DNA of 64,000 nucleotides, taken from NCBI GenBank assembly GCA_018883665.1, contig JAHLFU010000017.1, positions 33,616 through 97,615 of the forward strand, in the 5' to 3' direction. The notes beneath the pieces are model-generated. The model was not told the DNA's origin, ran no database searches, and worked only from the letters and a program-made list of their open reading frames with translations. Shown here piece by piece: positions 17,106-26,287 of the stretch (positions within the stretch are counted from its first letter, which is position 1; each line of letters begins with the position of its first letter). This DNA is from Paraprevotella stercoravium (GTDB taxonomy: Bacteria; Bacteroidota; Bacteroidia; Bacteroidales; Bacteroidaceae). The translations under genes were made by a program, and so were the position numbers.

Positions 17106-18644
17106 ATGGAAGATAATACCAGTAAAATCCAGATACGTCCGTTGCAGATGGACGATTATATTCAGCTGGCCCAATCATTCAAGCGCGTGTATGCTGATGG
17201 CAGTGATGTGTTCTGGACCCGCAAGCAGATAGAAACCCTGTTGCGACTGTTTCCCGAAGGGCAGATTGTCACGGTGGTAGACAACAAGATTGTAGGTTGT
17301 GCTCTGTCCATCATTGTAGACTATAATCTGGTAAAGGGCGACCATACTTACGCTCAGGTGACCGGAAACGAAACCTTCAGTACACACAACCCGAAGGGAA
17401 ACATTATGTACGGCATCGAGGTGTTCATTCATCCCGAATATCGGGGTATGCGTCTGGCACGCCGTATGTACGAGTACCGCAAGGAACTGTGTGAGAAATT
17501 GAATCTAAAAGCCATTATGTTCGGTGGTCGCATTCCGAACTATCATTTGTATGCCGACACGCTCCGTCCGAAGGAATATATCGAACAGGTGCGTAAGCGT
17601 GAGATTTACGATCCGGTGCTCACGTTCCAGCTCTCAAACGATTTCCATGTGCGCAAGGTGATGAAGAACTATCTGCCCAACGACCAGGAATCCAAGCATT
17701 ATGCCTGCCTGTTGCAGTGGGATAACATCTATTATCAGCCTCCAACGGAAAACCCGCTTCCGGTGAACAACAGCGTGCGTGTGGGCCTTGTGCAGTGGCA
17801 GATGCGTAATTATCATTCCATCGACGATCTGTTTGAGCAGATTGAATTCTTCGTAGATGCCGTTTCCGGCTATCAGAGCGACTTTATCCTCTTCCCCGAA
17901 TACTTTAACGCTCCTCTTATGGAAGAGTTCAATCACATGAGCGAATCGCAGGCCATCCGCGGACTGTGTTCCTATACCGACGAGATCCGTAAGCGTTTTG
18001 TCGATCTGGCCATCAGTTATAATATCAATATCATTACCGGAAGCATGCCACAGCAGCGTGAGGACGGACTCTATAATGTGGGCTTCCTGTGCCGTCGTGA
18101 CGGTTCGTATGAGATGTATGAAAAGATCCACGTAACCCCGGAAGAAGTAAAGAGTTGGGGACTGACCGGAGGAAGTTTGATCCGTACATTTGATACGGAT
18201 TGTGCCAAGGTGGGTGTGCTGATCTGTTATGATGTGGAATTCCCCGAGCTGGCGCGTATCATGGCCGACCAGGGAATGCAGATCCTGTTCGTACCTTTCC
18301 TTACCGATACGCAGAATGCCTATTCCCGTGTGCGTGTCTGTGCTCAGGCCCGTGCCATCGAAAACGAGTGTTTTGTGGTGATTGCCGGAAGTGTGGGAAA
18401 CCTGCCCCGTGTGCATAATATGGATATTCAGTATGCCCAGTCCGGTGTGTTCACGCCGTGTGACTTTGCTTTCCCGACAGACGGAAAGCGTGCTGAGGCC
18501 ACTCCGAATACGGAAATGATTCTGGTTTCCGACATTGATTTGGATCTGCTCACCGAGTTGCATACTTACGGAAGCGTGCGCACGCTTAAAGACCGCCGTA
18601 AGGATCTTTACGAGCTTCGGTTCAAGAAAAAAGGCGATTCCTGA
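17106..18644 (+). CDS. GNAT acetyltransferase-nitrilase fusion protein
   Basis: 512 residues from the ATG at 17106; the frame is open to 17025, but that stretch forms the upstream terminator. The N-terminal half (about 1-215) is a GNAT acetyltransferase; 'FIHPEYRGMRLARRMY' is the acetyl-CoA pyrophosphate-binding loop. The C-terminal half (about 225-512) is a carbon-nitrogen hydrolase with the full catalytic triad: Glu in 'ILFPEYFNAP' (near 265), Lys in 'YEKIHVTPEE' (near 340) and Cys in 'VLICYDVEFPELAR' (near 374). Such fusions occur in several bacterial groups; the reaction is unknown. It probably hydrolyses an amide and acetylates a small molecule. It is flanked by terminators, so there is no operon clue. 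Confidence 0.88.
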   Translation: MEDNTSKIQIRPLQMDDYIQLAQSFKRVYADGSDVFWTRKQIETLLRLFPEGQIVTVVDNKIVGCALSIIVDYNLVKGDHTYAQVTGNETFSTHNPKGNIMYGIEVFIHPEYRGMRLARRMYEYRKELCEKLNLKAIMFGGRIPNYHLYADTLRPKEYIEQVRKREIYDPVLTFQLSNDFHVRKVMKNYLPNDQESKHYACLLQWDNIYYQPPTENPLPVNNSVRVGLVQWQMRNYHSIDDLFEQIEFFVDAVSGYQSDFILFPEYFNAPLMEEFNHMSESQAIRGLCSYTDEIRKRFVDLAISYNINIITGSMPQQREDGLYNVGFLCRRDGSYEMYEKIHVTPEEVKSWGLTGGSLIRTFDTDCAKVGVLICYDVEFPELARIMADQGMQILFVPFLTDTQNAYSRVRVCAQARAIENECFVVIAGSVGNLPRVHNMDIQYAQSGVFTPCDFAFPTDGKRAEATPNTEMILVSDIDLDLLTELHTYGSVRTLKDRRKDLYELRFKKKGDS

Positions 18645-18665
18645 TACTTTAAAATCCCCCATATC

Positions 18666-18710
18666 GGGTCCTGTTCTTATTCCTCAAAAGGGTAGAACAG
18701 GACCCTTTTT
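18666..18710 (+). terminator. Terminator of the GNAT-nitrilase gene
   Basis: A perfect 12-bp stem (gggtcctgttct 18666-18677 with 18694-18705) and TTTTT. Confidence 0.9.
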
Positions 18711-18741
18711 AATTCCTTTATAAATATTTTCCGCTAAAAAC

Positions 18742-18772
18742 TTGTTTTATATCGAAATATTTCTCATCTTTG
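18742..18772 (+). promoter_or_regulatory. Promoter of the thioredoxin gene
   Basis: TTG (18742-18744), a 20-base spacer and CATCTTTG (18765-18772), a near-consensus -7 box. Confidence 0.6.
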
Positions 18773-18804
18773 CGATATGAAAATAGTAACCACATAAAAG
18801 AAAG

Positions 18805-19272
18805 ATGCAAATGATTAAAGTTGGAGCCATCATTTTGGCAGCGGTAATAGGAATCTACTTTCTGTTTCGCGGAGGTAATAAAGAAAATAGTAACAAACAA
18901 ATAAAGGAGAAAAAAGTTATGGAACTGACAAAGAAAGATTTTTTGGAGAAGGTTGTAAATTACGAGCAGAACCCGAACGAGTGGAAATTCCTGGGTGATA
19001 AGCCGGCCATCATTGATTTCTATGCCAGCTGGTGCGGACCTTGCAAGGCTTTCGCTCCCGTGTTGGAGGAGGTTGCCGAAGAGTATAAGGGAGTGATTGA
19101 CGTGTATAAGGTGAATACTGAGAATGAGGAGGAATTGGCCGCAGTATTCAATATCCGCAGCATCCCGACCATTCTGTTCATTCCGGTAAACGGACAGCCG
19201 CAGATTGTGACCGGTGCCATGCCAAAACCACAGCTCATAGAAGCAATTGAGCACGTGTTGTTGCAGAAGTAA
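18805..19272 (+). CDS. Thioredoxin-family protein with N-terminal membrane anchor
   Basis: 155 residues from the ATG at 18805 (18811 is a second option). Residues 4-21 form a single hydrophobic helix, followed by a Lys/Asn/Glu-rich linker and a complete thioredoxin domain with the active site 'WCGPC' (76-80) and cis-Pro loop 'IRSIPTILF'. As written it would be a membrane-tethered thioredoxin. A strong Shine-Dalgarno-like aaggag at 18904 lies just ahead of Met39 (18919), whose product would be a soluble 117-residue thioredoxin. Both forms may be made. It is monocistronic between a promoter and a strong terminator. Confidence 0.9.
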   Translation: MQMIKVGAIILAAVIGIYFLFRGGNKENSNKQIKEKKVMELTKKDFLEKVVNYEQNPNEWKFLGDKPAIIDFYASWCGPCKAFAPVLEEVAEEYKGVIDVYKVNTENEEELAAVFNIRSIPTILFIPVNGQPQIVTGAMPKPQLIEAIEHVLLQK

Positions 19273-19295
19273 TCCGGTTTGGAAGATTATAAAAA

Positions 19296-19351
19296 ACAAG
19301 GAGTGTGCCCACATGAGATCATCTCATATTTGGGCGCACTCCTTGTTTTTT
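19296..19351. terminator. Bidirectional terminator after the thioredoxin gene
   Basis: A 16-bp stem (19296-19311 with 19331-19346, one wobble) with an A-run on the left and a T-run on the right; a small nested palindrome tgagatcatctca lies in the loop. Confidence 0.88.
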
Positions 19352-19362
19352 AAAAATTACCG

Positions 19363-19412
19363 ACGGGACGGTATTTGAATTTCGACAGGACGAAAATTCA
19401 ATACCGTCCCGT
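19363..19412 (-). terminator. Terminator of the V-ATPase operon
   Basis: A long hairpin of about 21 bp (19363-19384 with 19391-19412, with one-base bulges), 18 bases after the subunit K stop. On the minus strand a T-run follows (19351-19356). Confidence 0.8.
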
Positions 19413-19430
19413 TGAAATTTTTGGATAATC

Positions 19431-19850
19431 TTATACCATCAATGCGGCAACCAGCGCCAGGATGGCGTAGAACTCAGGCAGAGCGGCGTAGATCATGGTG
19501 TTGGTCTGCACATCGTGACCCTGAGCGATACCCATGATACCGTTGGCACAAATCTGACCCTGACGGATGGCAGAGAACAGACATACCAGACCGACACCCA
19601 GACCGATACCCAGCATCAGCGGGCCTTCAGTTGTGAAGTCGCGTCCCATTGACATCAGGAATGCCACAAAACCATACAGACCCTGAGTAGCCGGCAGAGC
19701 CGAAAGGATCATGTAGCTGGCAGACTTTGAAGCATTCTTTTTCAGTGCTCCTTCGGCTGCATTACCTGCGATTGTTGTACCATAGCAACTTCCGATTCCG
19801 GCGAGAGCCAACATCAGGCCCAGACCCAGATAACCTAAAATTTCATTCAT
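19431..19850 (-). CDS. ntpK: V-type ATPase subunit K (membrane ring proteolipid)
   Basis: 139 residues forming four helices (two hairpins). This subunit builds the rotor ring that carries ions across the membrane. The ion site can be read against the Enterococcus hirae Na+-ATPase ring (Leu61, Thr64, Gln65, Tyr68, Gln110, Glu139): here 'LPATQGLYG' gives Leu52, Thr55, Gln56 and Tyr59, 'IRQGQ' gives Gln97, and 'ALPEFYAI' gives Glu126, with matching spacing. This suggests Na+ rather than H+ coupling (inference). It is the last gene of the operon, 31 bases after subunit I. Confidence 0.95.
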   Translation of the reverse strand: MNEILGYLGLGLMLALAGIGSCYGTTIAGNAAEGALKKNASKSASYMILSALPATQGLYGFVAFLMSMGRDFTTEGPLMLGIGLGVGLVCLFSAIRQGQICANGIMGIAQGHDVQTNTMIYAALPEFYAILALVAALMV

Positions 19851-19881
19851 AACTTTAATTTTTTATTGTTTCTGATTTTAT

Positions 19882-21711
19882 TTATTCTTTTTCTGTTACT
19901 GTAAAAGGTTTGTAAGCTTCACCCTTGCCGTCGTAGCCGGAGTTCTTGAAATACTCCACAAAGGTAAGACGCAACGGGTGAACGAAGGCACTCAGACAGG
20001 ACATGGCAATGTTCAGCGTGTGTCCGAATACCAGAATCAGGGCGCAGAAGACAATACCAGCGATACCTCCTGCCGCATCCTGTACCATAAAGGCCAGTTG
20101 GTTGAACACACCGCCCAGCATGGCACCGGCCAGTCCGAGGGCGTAAAGACGGATATAGGAGAGCACGTCGCCCATCAGTCCTGTGGCCATATTGTAAGTG
20201 TCCCACAGTCCGGCTCCGATATTGACCAGCACATTGCGGTGCAGGTTATTGAGCAGATAGATACCGATGGCAGAGATGCCGCCCACTACGATGAAGCCCC
20301 AATAAGACACCTGTTCGGGTATCAGCTGGAAGAACGACAGACTGCCCAAAGTGACAAAGCCCACCACGAGCAGTAGCCAGCCCCAGTCGCTCAGAGATTC
20401 CTTGAAGCCGAAGCGCACGGTGGCGCCGATGGCTTTCACCGTCATGGCGATGCAGATGTGAACCACACCGATGATCAGTGCCAGCAGCATCTGCTTGTCG
20501 TAGTTCGTTTCACCGATCTTTCCGGTAATCATGAACTGTTTCATCCATTCCGGCACGTCGGCCTTGAACAGGTCTACTCCGAAGAAGGTACCCAGAATGG
20601 CACCGAAAATGGTCGTGGCGACACCCAGGGTGATGACCAGATTCATCATGCCTGCCATGGATTTGGACAGTTTGCTCTTGAGATAGAAGCCCAACAGAAT
20701 CAGGGCCAGTCCGTATCCTGCATCGCCCATACAGAAGGCAAAGAACAGGGTAAAGAAGGGCGCGATCATCGGCGTCGGGTCAAACTCGTCGTAGTCTGGC
20801 ATACCGTACATGCCGGTCAGCACTTCATACATACGGGTAAAGGCATTGTTGCGCAGCAGGATGGGCACATGGTCGCCCTTGTGTGCTTCGCGCATCTCGT
20901 AATACACCTCCTGACTGTCCAGAAACTCGCGTACCATCTGTTCCTTCGGGGCCGGAATCCAGCCTTCAAGAATCATCACCTTATCTTCGGCGGCGCGAGC
21001 TGTGCCCAATACCACCTGATCGAAGGCAACAGAAGAATGCAACTGCTGCAACCAGGCCTGAAGATCTTTCAGATGCTTGTGGGCACAGTGGTCTATCTGC
21101 TTCTGAATAGCCTCGGCGGCGTGTTCATGTTCTTTTTTCTGATGAATCACTTCCCGAAGGGAGCGTTGGGGCAGAGTCACTGCTTCGGCATCCAGATCGG
21201 GCTGTTGGCCGGCAGGTGTTACGGTGATGAAGTACAAGCGGTCGCCTTCCTTATTAATGAGGGTTGCATAGAACTGTTCTTCCCATTCCGGTTTGAAATT
21301 ACGGGCCGGACAAGTGAAGAAGCGCACCTCATAGCCGTTTTCTTTCAGACGGCTGATGTTCTTCGGATCGAAATTACCCCAAACCTCCAGAGCTTCCTCT
21401 TCTTTGCGGCACCCCTGTATCAGATTCTCCTGAGCCTGTTTCTCGGCCTGGAGCTTTTCGATATGTTCCAGAACTTCCGGTCCCTTGGCGGCATTGCCTT
21501 CCTGGGCTGATGGCTCGATGGCTGCGAACGATTCAATCATCCGCTTGATACGGTCGGCCAGCTGGATGCGTTCCTGTAATATCGAAGAGTCGCTGCTGCC
21601 TTCCTGAGCAGTCTGGATATGCAGCACGCCCAGATCGCGTATCCGTTTCAGGAACTCCTCATATTCCTTATGATAGACCAGAAACGTGAGTTTTTTCATT
21701 TTCGTAATCAT
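19882..21711 (-). CDS. ntpI: V-type ATPase subunit I (a-type stator)
   Basis: 609 residues. The N-terminal half (about 1-320) is soluble with long coiled-coil stretches; the C-terminal half has seven or eight helices and the conserved 'YNMATGLMGDVLSYIRLYAL' region, which carries the essential arginine facing the K ring. It forms the ion half-channels and the peripheral-stalk anchor. The start overlaps the subunit D stop by four bases (ATGA). Bacteroidetes and spirochaete versions are of similar length. Confidence 0.95.
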   Translation of the reverse strand: MITKMKKLTFLVYHKEYEEFLKRIRDLGVLHIQTAQEGSSDSSILQERIQLADRIKRMIESFAAIEPSAQEGNAAKGPEVLEHIEKLQAEKQAQENLIQGCRKEEEALEVWGNFDPKNISRLKENGYEVRFFTCPARNFKPEWEEQFYATLINKEGDRLYFITVTPAGQQPDLDAEAVTLPQRSLREVIHQKKEHEHAAEAIQKQIDHCAHKHLKDLQAWLQQLHSSVAFDQVVLGTARAAEDKVMILEGWIPAPKEQMVREFLDSQEVYYEMREAHKGDHVPILLRNNAFTRMYEVLTGMYGMPDYDEFDPTPMIAPFFTLFFAFCMGDAGYGLALILLGFYLKSKLSKSMAGMMNLVITLGVATTIFGAILGTFFGVDLFKADVPEWMKQFMITGKIGETNYDKQMLLALIIGVVHICIAMTVKAIGATVRFGFKESLSDWGWLLLVVGFVTLGSLSFFQLIPEQVSYWGFIVVGGISAIGIYLLNNLHRNVLVNIGAGLWDTYNMATGLMGDVLSYIRLYALGLAGAMLGGVFNQLAFMVQDAAGGIAGIVFCALILVFGHTLNIAMSCLSAFVHPLRLTFVEYFKNSGYDGKGEAYKPFTVTEKE

Positions 21712-22313
21712 ACGGCTGCCTCCTTTCTTTTTTCCTGAATGGTTTTCAAGATCTTCTGAGAAGACTTCGACAGGTTTTCCTCATCCTCCATAAAGCGTTT
21801 GATCTTGCGCAAGGCATCCTGATAGCCCGGGATCTGTACCTTCTCAAAAAGATTCACCTTCTGGGTCGTCTTTTTACGGGCATATTCCAGAAGGCCCAGC
21901 TTGGCCAAAACAAATTCCCTTTCGATGGCGGTCTTGGCGAGCCCCTGAAGCAGGGCGATGCCGTCGTAATACCATTTCGGGGCGTTGAACAGACTGAAAG
22001 GCTTTACTTCCAGTTCCACATTCTGAAGTGTGGGAACCCGCACGCCTGCAATCTTGCGTACCGACAGGTTGACATCCTTCACGCCTACGATAGAGGGGTC
22101 GAACTCTGCCCATAGGGCAAACATGGATTCGTATGCCTGAATGCTTTCTTCCAGTTTCTTTTCCAGTTCATTTGCTTCGGCCTTACATTTCTTGACTTCC
22201 ATACGCAGGGCACTCTCCTTGTTCTTGATGATCGGCAGAGTGCGTACGCGCACCTTCAGCTGTTTTTCCAGCAGCTGAAGCGAAGTTTTATTATATTGAA
22301 ACTTTATAGCCAT
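21708..22313 (-). CDS. ntpD: V-type ATPase subunit D (central shaft)
   Basis: 201 residues. The N terminus 'FQYNKTSLQLLEKQLKVR' and the helical C terminus fit subunit D, the coiled-coil rotor shaft that transmits rotation from the A3B3 head to the ring. It starts 12 bases after subunit B and overlaps subunit I by four bases. Confidence 0.93.
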   Translation of the reverse strand: MAIKFQYNKTSLQLLEKQLKVRVRTLPIIKNKESALRMEVKKCKAEANELEKKLEESIQAYESMFALWAEFDPSIVGVKDVNLSVRKIAGVRVPTLQNVELEVKPFSLFNAPKWYYDGIALLQGLAKTAIEREFVLAKLGLLEYARKKTTQKVNLFEKVQIPGYQDALRKIKRFMEDEENLSKSSQKILKTIQEKRKEAAV

Positions 22314-22325
22314 GCTATTTTATTT

Positions 22326-23645
22326 TTATTTTTTCCAAAACTCATCCACCAGCTCTTTCTTGATGTTCACCTCTTCGGGTTTGAAGTATTTGCTGAAGAG
22401 GCCCCAGGTAACATCCAACATCTCTGTGGTGTTCAGGTTCACATCAATGGCCAGCAGTTTGTCTGCGTAGTCCTTGGCAAAGGCCAGTGTACGCTCGTCG
22501 TAGTTGGTCAGGTCGAAACCGTTTTCCATCTTGGTCTTGGCGTTGGCGGCATCGGCATACAGACGCACGGCGGCGTTCATTACCTGAGGATGGTCCTTGC
22601 GGGTCTTCTTTCCGGCAACCAACTGTTTCAGACGGGACAGAGAGCGGAACGGGTCTACAATAACCTTACCGATGTCGCTGTCACGGCGCAGGAACAACTG
22701 ACCCTCGGTGATATAACCGGTGTTATCCGGCACGGCGTGGGTGATATCGCCACCGCTCAGAGTAGTTACCGCAATGATGGTGATGGAACCTCCGGACGGG
22801 AACTGTACGGCCTTCTCGTAAATCTTGGCCAGATCGGAATACAACGAACCCGGCATGGAATCCTTGGATGGGATCTGGTCCATACGGTTGGACACGATGG
22901 CCAGTGAGTCGGCGTATGAGGTCATATCGGTAAGCAGCACCAGTACTTTCTCGTTCTTCTCAACTGCGAAGTATTCGGCTGCGGTCAATGCCATATCCGG
23001 CACCAACAGACGCTCTACGGCCGGGTCCTCGGTGGTGTTCACGAAGCTGACGATACGGTCGAGCGCACCGGCATTGGAGAACACGTTCTTGAAGTACAGA
23101 TAATCGTCGTTAGTCATACCCATACCGCCCAGGATGATCTTGTCGGTCTGGGCACGCAGGGCCACCATGGCCATCACCTGGTTGAACGGCTGGTCCGGGT
23201 CGGCAAAGAACGGAATCTTCTGTCCGGACACCAGGGTATTGTTCAGGTCGATACCTGCGATACCCGTAGCGATCAGTTCAGAAGGTTGCTTTCTGCGCAC
23301 CGGGTTTACGGATGGTCCACCGATTTCCACCTCCACACCTTCTACCTGTGGTCCGCCGTCAATCGGGTCACCGTAGGCGTTGAAGAAACGTCCGGCCAGC
23401 TGGTCACTCACTTTCAGGGTAGGAGCCTTGCCCAAAAAGACCACTTCGGCATCGGTAGGAATACCGCCGGTACCTTCGAACACCTGCAAGGTCACTTCGT
23501 CTCCGGCAATTTTAACCACCTGGGCCAGCTTGCCGTTTACCATAGCCAGTTCGTCGGCACCCACTCCTGTTGCTTTCAGCGAGCAGGTGGCTTTGGTAAT
23601 CTGGCTGATTTTTGTGTATATCTTTTGAAATGCTTTTGTAGCCAT
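22326..23645 (-). CDS. ntpB: V-type ATPase subunit B (non-catalytic)
   Basis: 439 residues. It has the alpha/beta nucleotide-binding fold without a P-loop, as expected for the regulatory B subunit. 'SMPGSLYSDLAKIYEKA' and 'SGGDITHAVPDNTGYITEGQ' (in part) are typical subunit B stretches at the A-B interface. It starts 19 bases downstream of subunit A. Confidence 0.96.
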   Translation of the reverse strand: MATKAFQKIYTKISQITKATCSLKATGVGADELAMVNGKLAQVVKIAGDEVTLQVFEGTGGIPTDAEVVFLGKAPTLKVSDQLAGRFFNAYGDPIDGGPQVEGVEVEIGGPSVNPVRRKQPSELIATGIAGIDLNNTLVSGQKIPFFADPDQPFNQVMAMVALRAQTDKIILGGMGMTNDDYLYFKNVFSNAGALDRIVSFVNTTEDPAVERLLVPDMALTAAEYFAVEKNEKVLVLLTDMTSYADSLAIVSNRMDQIPSKDSMPGSLYSDLAKIYEKAVQFPSGGSITIIAVTTLSGGDITHAVPDNTGYITEGQLFLRRDSDIGKVIVDPFRSLSRLKQLVAGKKTRKDHPQVMNAAVRLYADAANAKTKMENGFDLTNYDERTLAFAKDYADKLLAIDVNLNTTEMLDVTWGLFSKYFKPEEVNIKKELVDEFWKK

Positions 23646-23664
23646 AATCGTTTTAGTTATTCAG

Positions 23665-25422
23665 TTATTTTGCTCTTCGCTCGTCCAGCAGGGCTGCAAT
23701 CTGTGCCTTGTAGTTCTCAAACTGCTCGCTCTTGTAAACGGCATAGTTCATCTGCTTGCACAGGTTGATCAGTTTCTTGAAATATTCCATAACTTCGAGG
23801 AAGGTCTCGAAATTGAATTCAGTGTGGCAGATTTCGATCACCAGATTCAGCAGATCTTCCTGACGCTCCAGCGGCGTAACGGCATCCACCTCATCAAAGG
23901 CATCCTGTTGCAGAATCACGAAGTCGATGACTTCAGACTTCCAGAAAATCACGTGATATTCTACCGGTACACCGTCATCACCCAGAATGTTGATCTGTTC
24001 GGCAATTTCCTTACCGCGCAGCAGGCGGGTCTTCAGTTCGTTTACCTTTGTAGTCCACTCGCCGTTGATGCGCTCGGTGATGTAGCTTTCAAATTCCGGA
24101 TATTCCAGATATTTTGAGTAAGAGTCAATCGGGTTTACAGCCGGGTAGCGTTTGCGGTCCGCACGGTCCTGCTCCAACGCATAGAAACAGCGGGCCACCT
24201 TCTTGGTGTTCTCGGTTACCGGCTCCTTAAGGTTACCTCCGGCAGGAGATACCGTACCGATAAAGGTGATGGAACCGGTCTGTCCGTTGTTCAGATAAAC
24301 GAATCCGGCGCGGCCGTAGAAGTTGGAAATGATGGCTGACAGGTCCATCGGGAAGGCATCCGGTCCGGGAAGTTCCTCCATACGGTTGGACATTTCACGC
24401 AGCGCCTGTGCCCAACGTGAAGTAGAGTCGGCCATCAGCAGCACACGCAGACCCATGGAGCGGTAATACTCGGCAATGGTCATGGCGGTATATACAGAGG
24501 CCTCACGGGCAGCTACCGGCATGTTGGAGGTGTTGGCGATGATGATGGTACGCTCCATCAGCTTGCGTCCGGTGTGTGGGTCAATCAGTTCGGGGAACTC
24601 GGTGAAGACCTCCACAACCTCGTTGGCACGCTCACCACAAGCTGCGATGATGACGATGTCGGCTTCGGCCTGCTTGGAGATGGCATGCTGCAAAACGGTC
24701 TTACCCGTACCGAACGGACCCGGGATAAATCCGGTACCGCCCTCTACGATCGGGTTCATGGTGTCGATGGTACGCACACCGGTTTCCAACAGCTTGAACG
24801 GACGTGGCTTTTCCTTATAATTGGTCATGGCCACTTTTACGGCCCACTTCTGTACCATGGTTACCGGAATCTCGGTTCCGTCCTCGGCAGTCAGCACAGC
24901 GATGGTGTCATTGCACAGATACTCGCCTTCCGGAACGATGCTTTTTACGACAGCTGTTCCTTTCATGGCAATCGGAGCCATGATCTTGAGCGGCTGGTGG
25001 TTTTCTTCCACTTCACCCAACCAGGCTGAGGCTGCAACCGTATCGCCGGCCTTGACCAGTGGCTTGAATGCCCATTTCTTGTCCTCGTCAAGAGGGTAAG
25101 TATATTGTCCTCTTTTCAGGAACACACCCTCCATCTTTTCCAGGTCGTTCTGCAGACCGTCGTACTTCTTGGAGAGCATACCCGGTCCCAAAGTCACCTC
25201 GAGCATGTGACCGGTAAATTCAGCCTCGGCGCCCACTTTCATGCCACGGGTGCTTTCAAAAACCTGAACATAGGCATTCTGGCCCACAACCTTGATCACC
25301 TCTGCCATCAGTCGGTCACCGTTTACGGTGATATAGCAGATTTCATTCTGTGATACGGGACCATCTACCTGTATGGTTACAATATTGGAGATTACTCCAA
25401 TAACAGATCCTTTTGTTGTCAT
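23665..25422 (-). CDS. ntpA: V-type ATPase subunit A (catalytic)
   Basis: 585 residues, the usual length for the V/A-type catalytic subunit, including the non-homologous insert (about 110-190) that distinguishes it from F-type beta. The P-loop is 'GPFGTGKT', the catalytic region contains 'ACGERANEV' and the alpha/beta signature region 'MADSTSRWAQALRE'. It binds and hydrolyses (or makes) ATP in the A3B3 head at the cytosolic membrane face. It starts 12 bases after the DUF2764 gene. Confidence 0.97.
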   Translation of the reverse strand: MTTKGSVIGVISNIVTIQVDGPVSQNEICYITVNGDRLMAEVIKVVGQNAYVQVFESTRGMKVGAEAEFTGHMLEVTLGPGMLSKKYDGLQNDLEKMEGVFLKRGQYTYPLDEDKKWAFKPLVKAGDTVAASAWLGEVEENHQPLKIMAPIAMKGTAVVKSIVPEGEYLCNDTIAVLTAEDGTEIPVTMVQKWAVKVAMTNYKEKPRPFKLLETGVRTIDTMNPIVEGGTGFIPGPFGTGKTVLQHAISKQAEADIVIIAACGERANEVVEVFTEFPELIDPHTGRKLMERTIIIANTSNMPVAAREASVYTAMTIAEYYRSMGLRVLLMADSTSRWAQALREMSNRMEELPGPDAFPMDLSAIISNFYGRAGFVYLNNGQTGSITFIGTVSPAGGNLKEPVTENTKKVARCFYALEQDRADRKRYPAVNPIDSYSKYLEYPEFESYITERINGEWTTKVNELKTRLLRGKEIAEQINILGDDGVPVEYHVIFWKSEVIDFVILQQDAFDEVDAVTPLERQEDLLNLVIEICHTEFNFETFLEVMEYFKKLINLCKQMNYAVYKSEQFENYKAQIAALLDERRAK

Positions 25423-25434
25423 ATTTGATATTGA

Positions 25435-26277
25435 TTATTTTGTACGAAACTCAGACGGCACTTCCACTTCGTCCTTTAATTGTTGTATCATATTCCGGAA
25501 CACCTGTCCGCCACGCTCTTTGTCCACAATGGTCCAGCGCTCGATGATGTTCAGTTTCTGCAGGAAGGCAAAAATCTTTTCGATGGAAAAATAATGGAAG
25601 AAGGTGTGTTCTTCAAGCCAGTTCCATTTCAACAGGTCGATCTTGCGCTCCTTTTCCACCGGATCGCTCAGTTCGCTGATGGACATCAGTTCATGGATCT
25701 GTTCGAAATCCGAACCGATTCCGAAATCGCGTGCGGCCGAAGTGGCCAGCAGATGCACCAGTTCGCCCTGACCGACCAGATACGAAGCCGGAGCGAAACC
25801 AAAGCGACGTGCCGTAAAGGCAATCAGGATATTGTTTACATTCTGATTAAAAGTGAACCATTCCCTGACAAAGGAATTTTTCACTTTGCAGGCCTCATCA
25901 TAGTAGTATCCGGTGAGTATGTCTTCGGGCAGACAGCCGTTGCTTTCCTCTTTCAGCTGACTGTATTCCCGGATGAAGCGATACATGTATTCCGGCAGAA
26001 GGGTACAGGCTTCGTCGCGCTGGGCTGCACGCACTTCCTCTTCAAGTTCCTCACGGGTAAACAATCCCGGAAGGGGGTCGTAATCTTCTTTCTGTTCCAA
26101 TACATTCAGCAGATTCTGATTGTCGTATTGCAGATAGAACAGTTCAACCAGCTTTCGGTCTTCCGGAGAGAGTTGCGGGAGATATTCGTCTTTAAAGTCT
26201 GACACATGAAAAGGAAGTTTGGAGTCGTCGAGCGCCACATCCGGCATGCCGGCTACCAAACAATAATAATTCTTCAT
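25435..26277 (-). CDS. DUF2764 protein, candidate V-ATPase C-like subunit
   Basis: 280 residues, soluble, acidic and rich in helix. It starts 'MKNYYCLVAGMPDVALDD' and resembles the DUF2764 family found between ntpE and ntpA in V-ATPase operons of spirochaetes, chlamydiae and Bacteroidetes. Its place is where subunit C would be expected, and C-type subunits are likewise helical proteins that join the rotor shaft to the ring. A role as a divergent C/d subunit is therefore likely but is inferred from position and fold type, not from a catalytic motif. Spacing to both neighbours is 10-12 bases. Confidence 0.8.
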   Translation of the reverse strand: MKNYYCLVAGMPDVALDDSKLPFHVSDFKDEYLPQLSPEDRKLVELFYLQYDNQNLLNVLEQKEDYDPLPGLFTREELEEEVRAAQRDEACTLLPEYMYRFIREYSQLKEESNGCLPEDILTGYYYDEACKVKNSFVREWFTFNQNVNNILIAFTARRFGFAPASYLVGQGELVHLLATSAARDFGIGSDFEQIHELMSISELSDPVEKERKIDLLKWNWLEEHTFFHYFSIEKIFAFLQKLNIIERWTIVDKERGGQVFRNMIQQLKDEVEVPSEFRTK

Positions 26278-26287
26278 AGCAATAGAC

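Noticed and set aside
17634..18662. Long minus-strand frame of 342 codons
   Set aside because: Antisense shadow of the GNAT-nitrilase fusion, whose active-site motifs are unmistakable.
20458..21510. Long open frame (350 codons) on the plus strand
   Set aside because: It lies entirely opposite the V-ATPase subunit I gene, its His/Gln-rich translation has no domain, and the minus-strand gene is certain.
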